64,000 nucleotides of DNA from Sinotaia quadrata (taxonomy: Eukaryota > Mollusca > Gastropoda > Architaenioglossa > Viviparidae). The notes under the pieces were generated by a model. It saw only the letters and a program-made list of their open reading frames with translations, was not told where the DNA came from and did no database searches. The stretch is from the NCBI GenBank assembly GCA_028829895.1, contig CM054177.1, positions 50,224,164 through 50,288,163 of the forward strand. The letters are read 5' to 3'. Made by a program: the position numbers and the translations under genes. Below are positions 1 to 11,682 of the stretch, one piece after another (within the stretch, counting starts at the first letter, position 1; each line of letters opens with the position of its first letter).

Positions 1-119
1 GTGCCTGCCTGAGGAACATTAATAAAATAAATTAAGGTTCTCATCGCTTATAATTAGCTTTGGATGGTTAATTAATTAATAATAATAATTTTCATTAACT
101 AAGTGGCGTTGCTGTCACA
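1..119 (+). mobile_element. family L LTR-like repeat, 3' end only
   Basis: This is the terminal segment of the dispersed family described at 40759-44223. It shares the motif aattaaggttctcatc, followed by an AT-rich stretch, with the copies ending near 6142 and 17701. It ends in CTGTCACA, as does the copy ending at 6142. The start of this copy lies outside the window. It is non-coding. Confidence 0.7.
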
Positions 120-127
120 GATCGGTA

Positions 128-128
128 G

Positions 129-159
<31 letters not shown>

Positions 160-188
160 AAGAAGAGAGAGAGAGAAAGAGAGAGAGA
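128..188 (+). repeat. (GA)n microsatellite
   Basis: About 60 bp of almost pure alternating GA with occasional AA interruptions. It lies directly after the end of the family L fragment. A shorter gagagagaa stretch occupies a comparable place in the copy near 4866, so it may have expanded from a family L internal GA run. Confidence 0.95.
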
Positions 189-480
189 TGCCACGCTAGA
201 TTTTGGTTATGATTATTATTATTATTGCTATTGGTATGTTATACTTGTGCTTTAAGTAGAGATTATTATGTGAATACATTATTACTTCTACATGTGTTTG
301 AAAAATGATCGTATATAATATGCTAAACTCTTGACATTATTTCTAATGAACCTGTTCATAAAACTGAAATGCTGTATTTATTATGCTGTGTGCATGTATC
401 AGGCTAATAAATACTGTTGCAGGAAACTGTAAGTTGACACTTGAATGTACAAAAAGGATGGAGTTAAAAAAGGAAAACTT
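180..480 (+). mobile_element. family L internal fragment (central module)
   Basis: It matches 4905-5105 and, on the opposite strand, 41690-41850. Shared motifs include atgctgtatttattatg, aataaatactgttgcagg and ctgtaagttga. In this copy the central module precedes the 5' module at 517-805, the reverse of the order in the copies at 4700-6142 and 40759-44223. The locus is therefore rearranged or is made of two insertions. AATAAA in this module could act as a polyadenylation signal, which is inference. Confidence 0.7.
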
Positions 481-516
481 ATTTTTATAGTTTTGCTTTA
501 TTTCCTTCTTCCCTCT

Positions 517-805
517 TATGGTGAGTAAATGTGCCTATCCCTATTTCTAAACTTAACAATTATATATTTGTTGCCAATGTGACCAGACCTTGAGCACTGC
601 TAATGATTATATTTTTGATTTAGAGTAAACAACTCAAGTGGGAAAATGCTAGAATTTGCTGACAATCCAAACCAGTTCCAATCAAATGAGTAGTTTTCTG
701 ACTAATAGTCTCAAATTGTTCATAAAAATCCATCTAATGTGGATGGACCAAAAGTTATTTTTTTGAAGTTCTATATTCTAATCACTTTGATTTTGAGATA
801 ACTTG
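517..805 (+). mobile_element. family L 5' module fragment
   Basis: It begins with a tggtgagtaaatgtgcc version of the family start and contains gaccagaccttgagcac, then a decayed taatcactttgattttgag. These correspond to the complete starts at 29771 (plus), 44223 (minus) and 51770 (minus). Homology fades after about 805. Confidence 0.7.
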
Positions 806-1399
806 AGTCTGGACATGACGATGACCGTTAACTTATGGTAGGTAACTGGCAGATAAAAAAAAAATAGACTTGGAAATATGTCGTACATTTGCTTTTGATC
901 TATGATGTGAACTGGAGAATGCTTATGTCCACTCTAACCGAATTGCTCATAACCACTGTTTCTTTTAAAAGGAAGACTCTAGGAAGACAAGGGCCACAAC
1001 TCCTTAGTATTATCTTTCGTGTCATCTATCGAAGCTTTGTCCATGCCCACAACCGGTGCATGTCAATGTCCTTGGACCACAAGCCTAAACTGACACAGTG
1101 TACCTCTATTGTACACCCAAGTCCCTGAAATATAGAAGATTGACCAGCCTTAAGTCCCTTTCTCAGACTATGTAGATTTATCCTATTTACACTTACCAAT
1201 CTCTGACTGCAATTCGTCATTTCAATACTATAAAATGCAATTTAAAAATACAATTTAAACTCTATCTGCTTTCAGACAGTCACTCATTTACCTTCAAAAA
1301 GGGTCATTGTTTTCTCCCAGCCGTAGGGGACACTACCTTTTCTTCTAGCTTCTGCTTTGTATAATGGTCAATAGACCAAAAAGTAAGTATACAATCGAT
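806..1399. other. non-repetitive stretch, no gene recognised
   Basis: About 600 bp of mixed-composition sequence. It holds only short open frames on both strands with no recognisable domain. I see no clear repeat or RNA gene. Confidence 0.5.
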
Positions 1400-1490
1400 A
1401 CACCTACGCATCCCTCTTAAAAATATAACACCCACACATCCCTCTTAAACATATAACACCAACTCATCCCTCTTAAAAATATATAATTTT
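1400..1490 (+). repeat. 28-bp minisatellite, about 3 copies
   Basis: The motif catccctcttaaaaatata recurs at about 1409, 1437 and 1465. Confidence 0.85.
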
Positions 1491-2035
1491 AATCATGTCT
1501 ACACAGCTTATTTGACCGCTTAGTACAAGGTCAGCCAGGTTCTCACGCTACATTCAGTCCCCTGTACTAACTGTTTTGTTTTACGCCCATACAGGCACAC
1601 ACAACCTCTATCCCCCTCAACTACCCACCCACCCCACCCCTTTCTCTTCCTGGAAGTTTGCACATTAACACTGACTACTGTAATCTATCATTTGCTTCAA
1701 TTTGTAATTGTACCTCAAATAAAAACTCCATTTGTGACAACAATCATAATTACACTCATCATTAGATTTTTTCCTAATAATATTAAACCTTATCAAACTA
1801 AATTTAAATTTAACTAAATTAAATAATAAAACCTAAATCATCGACTCATATACTGGTTCTTCTCTTTCTCTCACCTTAATATATGTATACATACACAATA
1901 CTTTACAAACTTTACATTTGATTTTTGTTTAAGCATAATTATATTCTATAGTCAAATAATAGGATAAAATTATATTTAAAGAGGAAATAGATGGTTGTTG
2001 AAAATACTAAAGTTAAAATAGAAGAAAGAAGAAAC
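1491..2035. other. AT-rich spacer upstream of tRNA
   Basis: AT-rich sequence with a C-rich patch near 1615-1640. I recognise no gene or repeat family. Confidence 0.5.
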
Positions 2036-2039
2036 AAAA
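2036..2039 (-). terminator. Pol III oligo-T terminator of tRNA-Leu
   Basis: On the minus strand a run of four T residues lies a few bases beyond the tRNA 3' end (AAAA on the plus strand). This is the usual minimal RNA polymerase III termination signal. Confidence 0.6.
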
Positions 2040-2042
2040 TTT

Positions 2043-2125
2043 TAGTACGGGTGGGGTTCGAACCCACGCGGACATATGTCCATTGGATCTTAAGTCCAAC
2101 GCCTTAACCACTCGGCCACCGTACT
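2043..2125 (-). tRNA. tRNA-Leu-TAA: tRNA-Leu, anticodon UAA
   Basis: The minus strand folds into a complete class II tRNA. The 7-bp acceptor stem AGTACGG/CCGTACT is perfect, with discriminator A at 2043. The A-box region reads TGGCCGAGTGG. The anticodon stem TTGGA/TCCAA closes loop CTTAAGA with anticodon TAA. The long variable arm is the self-complementary GGACATATGTCC, as expected for leucine tRNAs. The T arm is GTGGG-TTCGAAC-CCCAC, which supplies the B box. No intron is visible, and CCA is not encoded, as expected in eukaryotes. It decodes UUA leucine codons. No stem mismatches are visible, so it is probably functional. It stands alone, with no tRNA cluster around it. Confidence 0.96.
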
Positions 2126-3383
2126 TCTTTCATAAAGTGTCCCGCTTTACTGAGTAAGCTATGCTCTCACTTTAAAAAATTTTTTGGGCGTGTTGCTTAG
2201 TTTAATTTATGTCAGATACAACAGTATATGTCTATAAAAGCAAAATGTTTATGGGCATAAGTGTGCAGGAGTAAAGTACATTATTTCGCTTTACATAATC
2301 GCGAGATGATTTCTCGCACGACGATGTACCTTACCTTAAACAGAAATGGGGTCTCCTGCATTGTTCTATTTGCAAAGTTTTCAGTACCAAAGCAGCCCTA
2401 GAGAAATTTTTATTGTATAATTTTTACCTGTAAAATATTGCTTTCTTTACTTGCTTATTTCCTTGGATTCCTCGTGGAACAAAGGGCCTCAACAATATTA
2501 CATCATTTAATTATAACTGAATGTGTTTGTCAGTGTGCCCCATGAAAGTTTCCATTAGAGATTTGCAGGTTGTAAGCAGAAAGCATTATCATTAGAAGTG
2601 ACAATTGCCTCAGGTACTGAGTTTTCACTGGGATCTAGAGTTCAAGAGTTACGTCAACTCACGATCGCAAGGATTGGCAAGGTCAAGTTCAGACAACATA
2701 AAGTGCAGATAATGCAAAGCCCATGCAAGGTTCTCAACTGACAGAGCAAAATCCTGACAAGATTTCTCAACTGAAAAAAAAAAAGGAATTTAAGTACACA
2801 GTATATCCAGCACTATCATCAAAATACCAATGGTTATGTAAACTCATTCTCACACACAAAACAATAGAGTGCCAAGTTTATTATAGTGTGAATCAGAAAA
2901 CAGATAAAAAAGAAAGAACTGTGAATATAATGCAGTCCTTGGGGTCTAAAAATTTCAACCCATTGTACATGAGGCATTGTTATAAAGAGGGATCTTTTCT
3001 GTCATACATGAACAATCCATGTCACATGGTGGCTACTGTTGCTCAACATATGGTTCACCCTACTTCACCTCATGTACTTTAAGCCATGTCTTTTAAGAAT
3101 ATGTAAATACAGCACTGTTGGACTAAATTAGAAAATTGTGTATAATTGTGTATTTAGCATTAAACATGCAGTCTCTTGCATGAAGACATGAAAGTTTATT
3201 CACTCATTGAAAATGATGTGATGGACATTTGTTTCATTCCTTCTCTTTAGCTAAGTTGATTATAGACTGCAATTGAAGAATTTTATATCTACCTCCTGGG
3301 TTTCTAGCCACCGCAACCCCAAAATGTCTGTTAATTCTGTTGAGACAGTGCAAGGATAGGTTTGAAGATTTTCAAAACAACAG
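2126..3383. other. mostly unique sequence with one 119-codon ATG open frame
   Basis: No repeat family is recognised here. An ATG-initiated open frame runs on the plus strand from 2723 to 3082. It is lysine- and serine-rich, includes a KKKK run made by a poly-A stretch, and resembles no family I know. It has no visible signal peptide or domain. In 64 kb of AT-rich DNA a chance frame of this length is plausible, so I do not annotate it as a gene. It could be an exon. Confidence 0.4.
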
Positions 3384-3592
3384 TGATCATTGTTAAGCTG
3401 TGTTTATGAAGTGGCAAGTATATGTACAAAGTACTGAACACTTATACTGTATAATGATCATTGTTAAGCTGTTTACAAAGTGACAAGTACATCTACAAAG
3501 TACTTAACACTTATACTGTATAATGATCATTGCTAAGCTGTTTTACAAAGTGACAAGTACATGTACAAAGTACTTAATACTTATACTGTATC
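3384..3592 (+). repeat. about 70-bp minisatellite, 3 copies
   Basis: The motif tgatcattgttaagctg recurs at 3384, 3455 and 3524 with a few substitutions and small indels. Confidence 0.92.
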
Positions 3593-3855
3593 AAATTTAT
3601 GCATGGTTGGCAAAACATTTGCAAATTGAGCCAGTTGATTTGATACAGTGGTGTTAACTATGTGCATGTAATTTAAAGAATTTAAAGAGGCTGGATGGTA
3701 AAAAAAAAAGATGGGGTCCACAATATATCAAGGCACCAGTGATTGTATCTTGCACAAAATAATACATCCAGCTGAATCTGTTCACAAGAAAGAAACTGAT
3801 CAAGCATGGGCCATTTATCAAATGACTTGTCCAGCCAATAACTTAGTTACATACA

Positions 3856-4135
3856 CACTTCATTCAAACATCATTCACACTTTATTCAAATATCACTCAC
3901 ACTTCATTCAAATATCACTCACACTTCATTTAAATATCACTCATATTTCATTCAAATATCACTCACACTTCATTTAAATATCACTCACACTTCATTCAAA
4001 TATCACTCACACTTCATTCAAATATTCACACTTCATTCCAACATCATTCACACTTCATTTCAAATTTATTCACCATCATTCCAACATCATTCACACTTCA
4101 TTCCAACATCATTCACACTTCATTCCAACATCCCC
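3856..4135 (+). repeat. about 20-bp minisatellite
   Basis: Repeats of the type cacttcattcaaatatcact run for about 280 bp and degrade towards the right, where the core becomes ccaacatcattcacacttca. Confidence 0.93.
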
Positions 4136-4400
4136 ACCCATCATCTGTGCCAAGTACCACTCTATCACAGCAACGAGGAGAGTAAGAAATGCAATTAAAG
4201 GGGAGTAAGAAATGCTTCGTATGCAGACTGCAGTTATGAGAATTGCATCCCTTCATACTGGAATTTCCCGTTATAGTTTCTTTTTCACAAGTACTTGATT
4301 ATTTTATATCAAATCATTTCCTTGGAAATACCCAACTGGACACTAGCTGCATAAACATTTCAGCAGCTCCACTCTTTAGTCGTTTCTCTCTGATGTTTTT

Positions 4401-4680
4401 AAACCATAGCAGTCACCGCCTACAGATATAAATTTCTTTATAATGAAATTAAAACCCTAGCTAGTCACCGCCTACAGATATAAATTTCTTTATAATGAAA
4501 TTAAAACCCTAGCTAGTCACCGCCTACAGATATAAATTTCTTTATAATGAAATTAAAACCCTAGCTAGTCACCGCCTACAGATATAAATTTCTTTATAAT
4601 GAAATTAAAACCTTAGCTAGTCACCGCCCACTGAAAAAAATCTTTATGATGCTATTAAAACCTAGTAGTCATGCCTACTA
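4401..4680 (+). repeat. 52-bp minisatellite, about 5 copies
   Basis: The motif agtcaccgcctacagatata starts at 4411, 4463, 4515 and 4567, an exact 52-bp period, and is followed by decayed copies near 4619 and 4667. The array ends just before the truncated family L copy at about 4700. Confidence 0.96.
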
Positions 4681-4699
4681 AGAGAAATTTCAAGTTATT

Positions 4700-6142
4700 A
4701 ATGTTGAAGCAAAAAAAATTTAGATTGCTGACCTAATGCACAATGAATGAGTAGTTTTGTTATCCAATGATTATGATTTATGAGAACGAAACCAGCCAAT
4801 GGGCTGAAATTAAAGAATTCACTTACTGTAGAAAATTCCACTCTCTGATCACTTTTGAATTTGAAGTGAGAGAGAATGGACTTAGGAATATTTCATGAAT
4901 TTTCGCTATTGATATGTTATATTTGTGTAGAGATGTACTATGTGAGTTGACTTTTATGTCTACAAATGTTTGAACTAAGCTACATACATATAGTGTGCTA
5001 ATACTTGACATTGTTTGATGTGCTGTATTTATTTTTCAATGTGTTTATATTGGGCTAAGAAATACTGTTTCAGGAGATTGTAAGTTGAGAATGGGATGTG
5101 AAGTTATACTGCGATAGACAGGAAACTTAGGTTTTGCTCCTTAATTATATGTGGAAGTGAACAAGTGGCCTTTTGACTTTTGAGTTTTGACTTTGAGCCT
5201 TGAGTTTCTAACTTCAAGTTTCAAGGTTACAGTTACCCTCCACACGTTCGCCAGTTATAATTTGAAGGACTGGAAAACACTGGAATGTCTGGTGTGGTTT
5301 GTGTAAGCATAAGAGAGTGTGCTACACACTTTTGATGTATCAAGGCAAAGGATGCTGTGTACATCTGTACAGCGATGTTACAAAAATCACTGTGATCGTG
5401 TTCTGCTGGAAGGAATGGACACAGTGAACAGAATGATGAGGGGTTCAAGAGGAAAGCGTGTCTTTGTTTCCACGTGTGTGGCAGGAGATATGTATTGACA
5501 CGTTAACATTATGACATTGTTGTAAAAAGCAAGTGAAAGACTGTCAAAAAAGTGATTAAGCCAGGTCAAGTAAAAAATTATAATAACCGACCTCTTATAA
5601 CTCCATTCCTATTCTCTAATAGGACTAACTTGAAATTGTACTGACTCTATTGTTGAATTGTAATTATATTTTTTTTAGAGAGAGACTCTGTGACATAAAA
5701 TTGTCCAAATGTGAGTTAGTGGAATACTGACGTCAAGTAATCTATTTAATTGTAATTGTCATATGTATATTTGATTGTTCGTTAAATAAATATATTGTTA
5801 TATTTATTGACCTTCTTATGCATATTAATAACCTTATGCTGGAGAAGAAAGTAGGTGGATGGAGGCTCGTTAAATATAGATTAAAGACGGATTTGTCTTC
5901 TCCTTTAGTAAGACGTTTTCCAGTCACGTAAACATTATTTGACTGTAAATGTTGGTTTATGTTATGGAATAGAGAAAACGTTTACAGCGCTAAAATACCC
6001 ACCAAGTGAGAGAGAGACGAGTGGAGTCAGCTGGAGGATCATTCATAAATAAAATTAAGGTTCACATCACTTGCAATTAGTTATGAAATATTAATTAATA
6101 AAAAATAATAATTTTCAATAACTAACTGCCGTGCCTGTCACA
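4700..6142 (+). mobile_element. family L LTR-like repeat, 5'-truncated
   Basis: About 1.4 kb is collinear with the other family copies. The 5' module runs to about 4880 (ccaatgggctga, aatcacttttgaatttg). The central module lies at 4905-5105. A module at 5160-5650 is shared with 30100-30600. The late module at 5742-5950 (tttattgacctt, then ggatggaggctcg) is shared with 17385-17530 and 40850-41100. The end at 6035-6142 finishes in CTGTCACA. The first ~150 bp of the family are missing. No coding capacity is seen, which fits a solo LTR or non-autonomous element. Confidence 0.78.
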
Positions 6143-6149
6143 AGATCTA

Positions 6150-7080
6150 TATTGTGTATTTGTTACTTCTAGAAAGATATGTAGAGTATACTTATTATCT
6201 TATTAAAATCTTACTATGTAGGCCTATTTACTTCTGGAAAGATATGTACAGTGTATTTATTACTTCTAGGAAAATCTTACTGTGTAGGCCTATTTGTTAC
6301 CTCTGGAAAGATATGTACAGTGTATTTATTACTTCTAGGAAAATCTTACTGTGTAGGCCTATTTGTTACCTCTGGAAAGATATGTACAGTGTATTTATTA
6401 CTTCTAGGAAAATCTTACTGTGTAGGCCTATTTGTTACCTCTGGAAAGATATGTACAGTGTATTTATTACTTCTAGGAAAATCTTACTGTGTAGGCCTAT
6501 TTGTTACCTCTGGAAAGATATGTACAGTGTATTTATTACTTCTAGGAAAATCTTACTGTGTAGGCCTATTTGTTACCTCTGGAAAGATATGTACAGTGAA
6601 TTTATTACTTCTAGGAAAATCTTACTGTATAGGCCTATTAGTTACCTCTGGAAAGATATGTACAGTGTATTTATTACTTCTAGGAAAATCTTACTGTGTA
6701 GGCCTATTTGTTACCTCTGGAAAGATATGTACAGTGTATTTATTACTTCTAGGAAAATCTGACTGTGTAGGCCTATTTGTTACCTCTGGAAAGATATGTA
6801 CAGTGTATTTATTACTTCTAGGAAAATCTTACTGTGTAGGCCTATTTGTTACCTCTGGAAAGATATGTACTGTGTATTTATTACTTGTAGATAGGTTTTA
6901 CTGTGTGCTTGTTACTTCTATTTAAGTTTGTACAGTGCTACATTGTGTATTATTTTACCTCTAGATAGATATGTCCTGTGTATTTAATACTTCTAGATAG
7001 GTTTAACTGTGTACTTGGTACTTCTAGACATGTTTTACTGTGTATTTGTTACTTCTATATAGGTCTATATAGCGTAGTTG
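6150..7080 (+). repeat. 69-bp minisatellite, about 10 copies plus decayed tail
   Basis: Near-identical 69-bp units contain gtaggcctatttgttacctc and ggaaagatatgtacagtg. From about 6880 the units lose register and continue to 7080 as shorter ttacttctagataggttt pieces. Because 69 is divisible by three, two overlapping frames stay open for over 200 codons as 23-residue repeats. I regard these as by-products of the period rather than proteins. Confidence 0.97.
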
Positions 7081-7148
7081 TTAATTCTAGACAAATTTAA
7101 ACTTTACTTAATGCGAAAATGACTCCGTATAAAGTAATTTAGTCTGAT
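7061..7148 (+). repeat. left arm of inverted repeat
   Basis: This 88-bp arm, containing taatgcgaaaatgactccgt and aaagtaatttagtc, is the reverse complement of 7313-7404 at roughly 85 percent by eye. The spacer to the right-arm repeats is about 100 bp. Confidence 0.85.
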
Positions 7149-7249
7149 GATTCTGCCCTTAATCCACAATATTAGATTTAAAAAAACCCAAACATTAAAA
7201 TCAGAAAACAGCTATTTGCAAAGATTGTTTGAAATGTAGTCATACAAAC

Positions 7250-7487
7250 CATTCGCATTATGTAAAGTTTAAATGTGGTTGTCTAGAAGTAGTAACTACA
7301 CTGTATAGACTTATCGGACTAAATTACTTTATACAGGATCATTTTCGCATTATGTAATGTTTAAATTTGATTGTCTAGAAGTAGCAACTACACTGTATAG
7401 ACCTATCGGACTAAATTACTTTATACAGGATCATTTTCGCATTATGTAAAGTTTAAATTGGGTTATCGGACTAAATTACTTTATACA
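7250..7487 (-). repeat. right arm of inverted repeat, present as about 2.6 tandem 92-bp copies
   Basis: Tandem units start at about 7313, 7405 and 7465 with atcggactaaattactttat, preceded by a partial unit from 7250. Each is inverted relative to 7061-7148. The arm contains tgtctagaagtagcaactac, which resembles the ttacttctag motif of the adjacent 69-bp array on the other strand. Confidence 0.87.
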
Positions 7488-8489
7488 AATTGAAAAGAGG
7501 TGAACTACGTTTAGAATTACAACTGGTGATACATATCAGCTTACACACGATTAGGTCCCTAGGTTATACTGTTCCTGGAACATACAGAATCCAATGGGTT
7601 TCTATTTTTCGTCCACATATCCTAGGTGTGGGCGTTAGAAATTTTATAATAACATCACGTTTTACCTTCAGGTTCTCATTGAAGAAAAACACAGCAAATT
7701 TGTATTATTCCCTTTCTTTATTCCCTGTATTATTCCCTTTCTTTATTCCCTTTATTATCCCCTTTCTTAATGATGACTAAGATAAAATGCAAGGATAATT
7801 GAAAATATCCCACTTTACTTCCAAGAAAAGAGTTGGCTGTCCGACGCTGAATCCGATTTCTCTCCAAAGGCCAAGAAATCCAACATCTTATCTCACGTTC
7901 CATTGTAGCATTTTAATTTGCATACATTTTAACATTGAAAATCACTTAGCAAGACCCCAACTATTTAAACGGATCGCCATTTTGTTGTCCCTTGTCAGTA
8001 CTTCACAAGCATTTCAAGCCATTTGTTAAACGGCCTCGCACAAGGGCGGGTACCCCAAATTGATTTATAGTCTAAGGTTGCTCCCCTTGAGTCGTCCTGA
8101 GAAATTAATTCAGTGGTAACGGAACAATGGTTGACACTTCCTTAATTGACTTGTGTGATTTATTCGGCATTTCCAAACTCCGTTGAAATTCGACCGTGTG
8201 CTTATTAATGTTTGTGGCGCCTCAAGTACTGTTTTGTTATAAAGAAAACTCGGCTTTGTTTGGGCGACCTGAACTCTGCAGAGCGGCTTAAATTTTGTGT
8301 TTATTGACAGCCAAAGCTGTTAGAAGGTTTTGTCTTTTCTTGCATGGTCTGAGTGGGCACTGAAAGACGTGATATCAGTGGATGGCGTTGATGGACATTT
8401 ATAAAATAACTTTGTAGTATTTGAATGTATTGCGAAATAAATGATGGAACGAAACTTGCTCTTTGAATTCGAGGATTCTTATGAAGCAA
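7488..8489. other. non-repetitive stretch, no gene recognised
   Basis: Mixed-composition DNA with small open frames on both strands. The longest (7490-7780) starts from a non-ATG codon and is hydrophobic and low complexity near its end. I see no recognisable domain. Confidence 0.5.
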
Positions 8490-8795
8490 ATACTGTTTAT
8501 CTGTAATGGAATTATACAAGCTACAGCGCTAAAATACTAACAATGTTTATCTGTAATGAAATTATACAAGTTACAGCGCTAAAATACTAACAATGTTTAT
8601 CTATAATGAAATTATACAAGCTACAGCGCTAAAATACTAACAATGTTTATCTGTAATGAAATTATACAAGCTACAGCGCTAAAATACTAACAATGTTTAT
8701 CTGTAATGAAATTATACAAGTTACAGCGCTAAAATACTAGCAATGTTTATCTGTAATGGAATTATACAAGTTACAGCGCTAAAATACTAACAACG
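8490..8795 (+). repeat. 50-bp minisatellite, about 6 copies
   Basis: The motif tacagcgctaaaatactaac recurs every 50 bp (for example at 8522 and 8572), alternating with caatgtttatctgtaatgaa. Copies differ by one or two bases, indicating recent expansion. Confidence 0.96.
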
Positions 8796-8869
8796 AGTTT
8801 GTAATGTTTTGAAAAGTAATGTTCAGTTGATTTATTTGGTATTGCTTACATGTTTATATTTGTAATGTA

Positions 8870-9917
8870 AATTAATTATTTAAATATAATAGTGCTTTAA
8901 AATATGAGGCTCTTTAGACTAATAATTTAAATCTTACACTGTAATAAAGTATGCGGTTCATTGACTAATTATTTAAATCTTACAGTATAATAAAGTGTGA
9001 GGTTCATTGACTAATTATTTAAATCTTACAGCACTGAAATTTGTGAGGTTCATTACATTAATTGCTTATATATGATAGTTCTTTAATGTAAAGAGTATTT
9101 ATTTAAATTTTATTGCACTCTAAAGTATAGGTATATTAGACTAAATATTTAAATATGGTAGCTCTTTATTGAGTGCGATTCAATAGACTAATTATTTAAA
9201 TCTTGTAGCACTGTAACGTATAAGATTCATTAGGCTAATTATTCAAAACTTATAGCACTGTAACGTATAAGATTCATTAGACTAATTATTCAAATTTGAA
9301 AGAATAGCGCATAAACTGTTAGATTCATTAGACTAATTATTTAAATCTTATAGCACTGTAACTTATAAGATTCATTAGACTAATTATTCAAATTTGAAAG
9401 AATAGCGCATAAACTGTTAGATTCATTAGACTAATTATTTAAATCTTATAACACTGTAACTTCTCAAGTTCATTAGGCGAATTATTTAAATCTTATAGCA
9501 CTTTAACGTGTGAGGTTCATTAGATTAATTATTTAAAAATTATAGCACTGTAACATTTGAGTTTCATTAGATTTAATTATTTTAATCTTACATCACTATA
9601 ACGTGTGGGGTTTATAAGACCAAATATTTAAATATGAGGGCATAGAGCTATAAAGTGTGAGATCACTAGAATAATTATTTAAATATTATATAACTCAACA
9701 TTGTGAGGTTCATTATATTAATTATTTAAATCTTGCTGCACATTAAAATGTGAGGATCATTAGACCAATTATTTAAATCTTATATGCATTGTAAAGTGTG
9801 ATGTTTATTAAAATAATTATTAAATCTGACTGCAATGTAAATTGTGAGGTTCATTAAGCTAATTACTGAAATATGATAGCACTGTAATGTAGACTAATTA
9901 TTTACATCTTATAGCAC
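8870..9917 (+). repeat. degenerate AT-rich satellite, about 48-bp unit, roughly 20 copies
   Basis: Diverged units share ttcattagactaattattt and aaatcttatagcactgtaac. Lengths vary from about 40 to 60 bp. Some neighbouring unit pairs are much more alike (9240-9440), suggesting secondary local duplications. The array ends exactly where retrotransposon homology begins. Confidence 0.88.
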
Positions 9918-11682
9918 TGCTTGGGGTTTCGGTCTGTTCAAGATGAAATTCAGCATCACTTTGCTAGCGTGGCTGATCTAGCTGATAGTTCTATAGTTTT
10001 GGCATAGGTGAAGATTACCTTTCTGTGTGAGTGTTATAACCAATGATTATGTTTATGTTGTCGGCCATTTGCCTGTCTGCCAGATTTTGTTGCAGATTAT
10101 TATTAGTAAAATTAAAACTGCTTTTCCACCACTCTTGATAAGTTCCCTTGGGATGTTAACTGCAGCTGCTTTTCCATTCTTTAGTGCTCTTATTTCTGCT
10201 TCCACTTCTTCTTTGAGAATGGGAAAGTCATCATTTGAGGACTCTGGCACTGAAAGCACTTCGGGATCTCCATGGATGGTCGGTTGTAAAGTTCTTTACA
10301 ATATCCAGTCCATCTTTCTGTTATCCCGTTGAATTCTTTGATGCATTTCCCATCTTTGTCATGAATGGTGTTGACTCTTGCTTGTTGTTGTCTTGTTAGA
10401 TCTTTCACAATTTGGAATGCAAGTTTGCTGTTGTTTTTCCTCAAACTGTTTTCAAGCTCTGTTCATTTTTGTCTAATTCAATTTCGTTGGCTTTTTTTCA
10501 AACCTTTTAAAAAAAATCTGTTTGTTGATTTCTCTGTATTCGTGTTCTCCTGTTGTATGTTTGTTTCTTTTTAGGTCTCTCCGGACGTCACACATTTTGA
10601 GAATTTCTTCTGTAACCCAGGGTTTGTTCTTTGGATGATGAAGGACAAGGATATCTTGACTGTATTGAAGACGTCTGTAAACATTTCAACATCGTAATCC
10701 ATAGTAAGGAGTGGGACAAATTTTCCTCCGATGTGGCCTGGAAGGATTCATGGATGTTAGGGTCCTTCAATCTCTCAAGGTTGAATGTAATCTTTTTGGT
10801 TTTTTTGTTTTAATTATTTTCTTCAGCTTCACACGGAAATTCATAAACACGAGGTCATGATCACTTCCGACATCAGCACCATGTAATGTACTTGTTTTTG
10901 CTCTATTGATGCCAGATCGTAAACCTGTACCATTATATAGTCGATTTGGTTGGGATGGGTTCCATTTGCTGCATGTCATGTCCAGTATCGTGAAGCTTTA
11001 TGTTTTCCCAGGGTGTTGGCTAGAACAAAGTTGTTGTAGCTTGCAAACTCAAGCAGCCGTCTTCTTTCATTGGTACGGTCATTGCCGGATGGTCCACAAT
11101 GATATTTCCAGTCTTTAAGTGCATCAGTCCCGACCTTGGCATTCCAATCTCCTTGTATTAATGAAGATGTCCTTTTTTGTTGACCATGGTTATGATACCC
11201 AGGAGTTCGATGTAAAATTCTTCTATTTATGTATCGTCATGATCAGTAGTTGGAATACAGACTTGAATGATTGTGATATTAAAGGGAGTTGCTTTTAGGG
11301 AATGCAGTCTGCTAGATATGGGGCGGCATTCAAGCACAAATCATTTTATGTCTTTGTTGATAAGTATGCCTATTCCATTTGTGGATTGGTCCAGCTCTCC
11401 ACTGAAGTACAAATTATGCCCTTCGTCAGTTCGGTGTTCTCCAAGGGTTTTCCATCTAACTTTACAGAGTCCCACAATATGTCATGTGTAATGTTTTAGT
11501 TCATATGTCAGTTCCTGGAGTTTCCCCAGTTGTGCCAGCGTTATTATGTTCCAGATAACAATTGCGATGTTATCTCTTGCTCTGATCTTATGTGAGATTC
11601 CATCAGTTACACATTTGTCACCTCCGCCCTGATGGGCAACGATAGGCGCGGTCCTTATTGACCCGGGTGATGACCGATCCAA
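9918..11682 (-). pseudogene. endonuclease/reverse transcriptase polyprotein, inactivated
   Basis: Visible endonuclease motifs in order are IVIWNIITL near the start (WN motif), KVRWKTLGE, GDWNAKVG at 11129-11152, NQIDYIMV and SDHDLVF at 10848-10865. The last is the catalytic SDH region. The RT N-terminal part shows RALKNGKAAAVNIPRELIKS, ICNKIWQTGKWPT, SLVITL and NYRTIS. At least six in-frame stops (after HYT, DIK, DDT, RYWT, WPTT and RTIS) and at least two frameshifts break it. The missing RT core makes it non-autonomous and dead. No promoter is visible. Confidence 0.9.

Noticed and set aside
6154..6925. Long open frames of 202 and 224 codons with 23-residue repeats
   Set aside because: They are two overlapping frames of the same 69-bp tandem array. 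Period divisible by three explains the openness, and no domain or conserved start is present.
8490..8795. 50-bp array derived from family L because both contain acagcgctaaaatac
   Set aside because: A shared 15-mer is expected by chance somewhere in 64 kb of AT-rich DNA, and no similarity extends beyond it.
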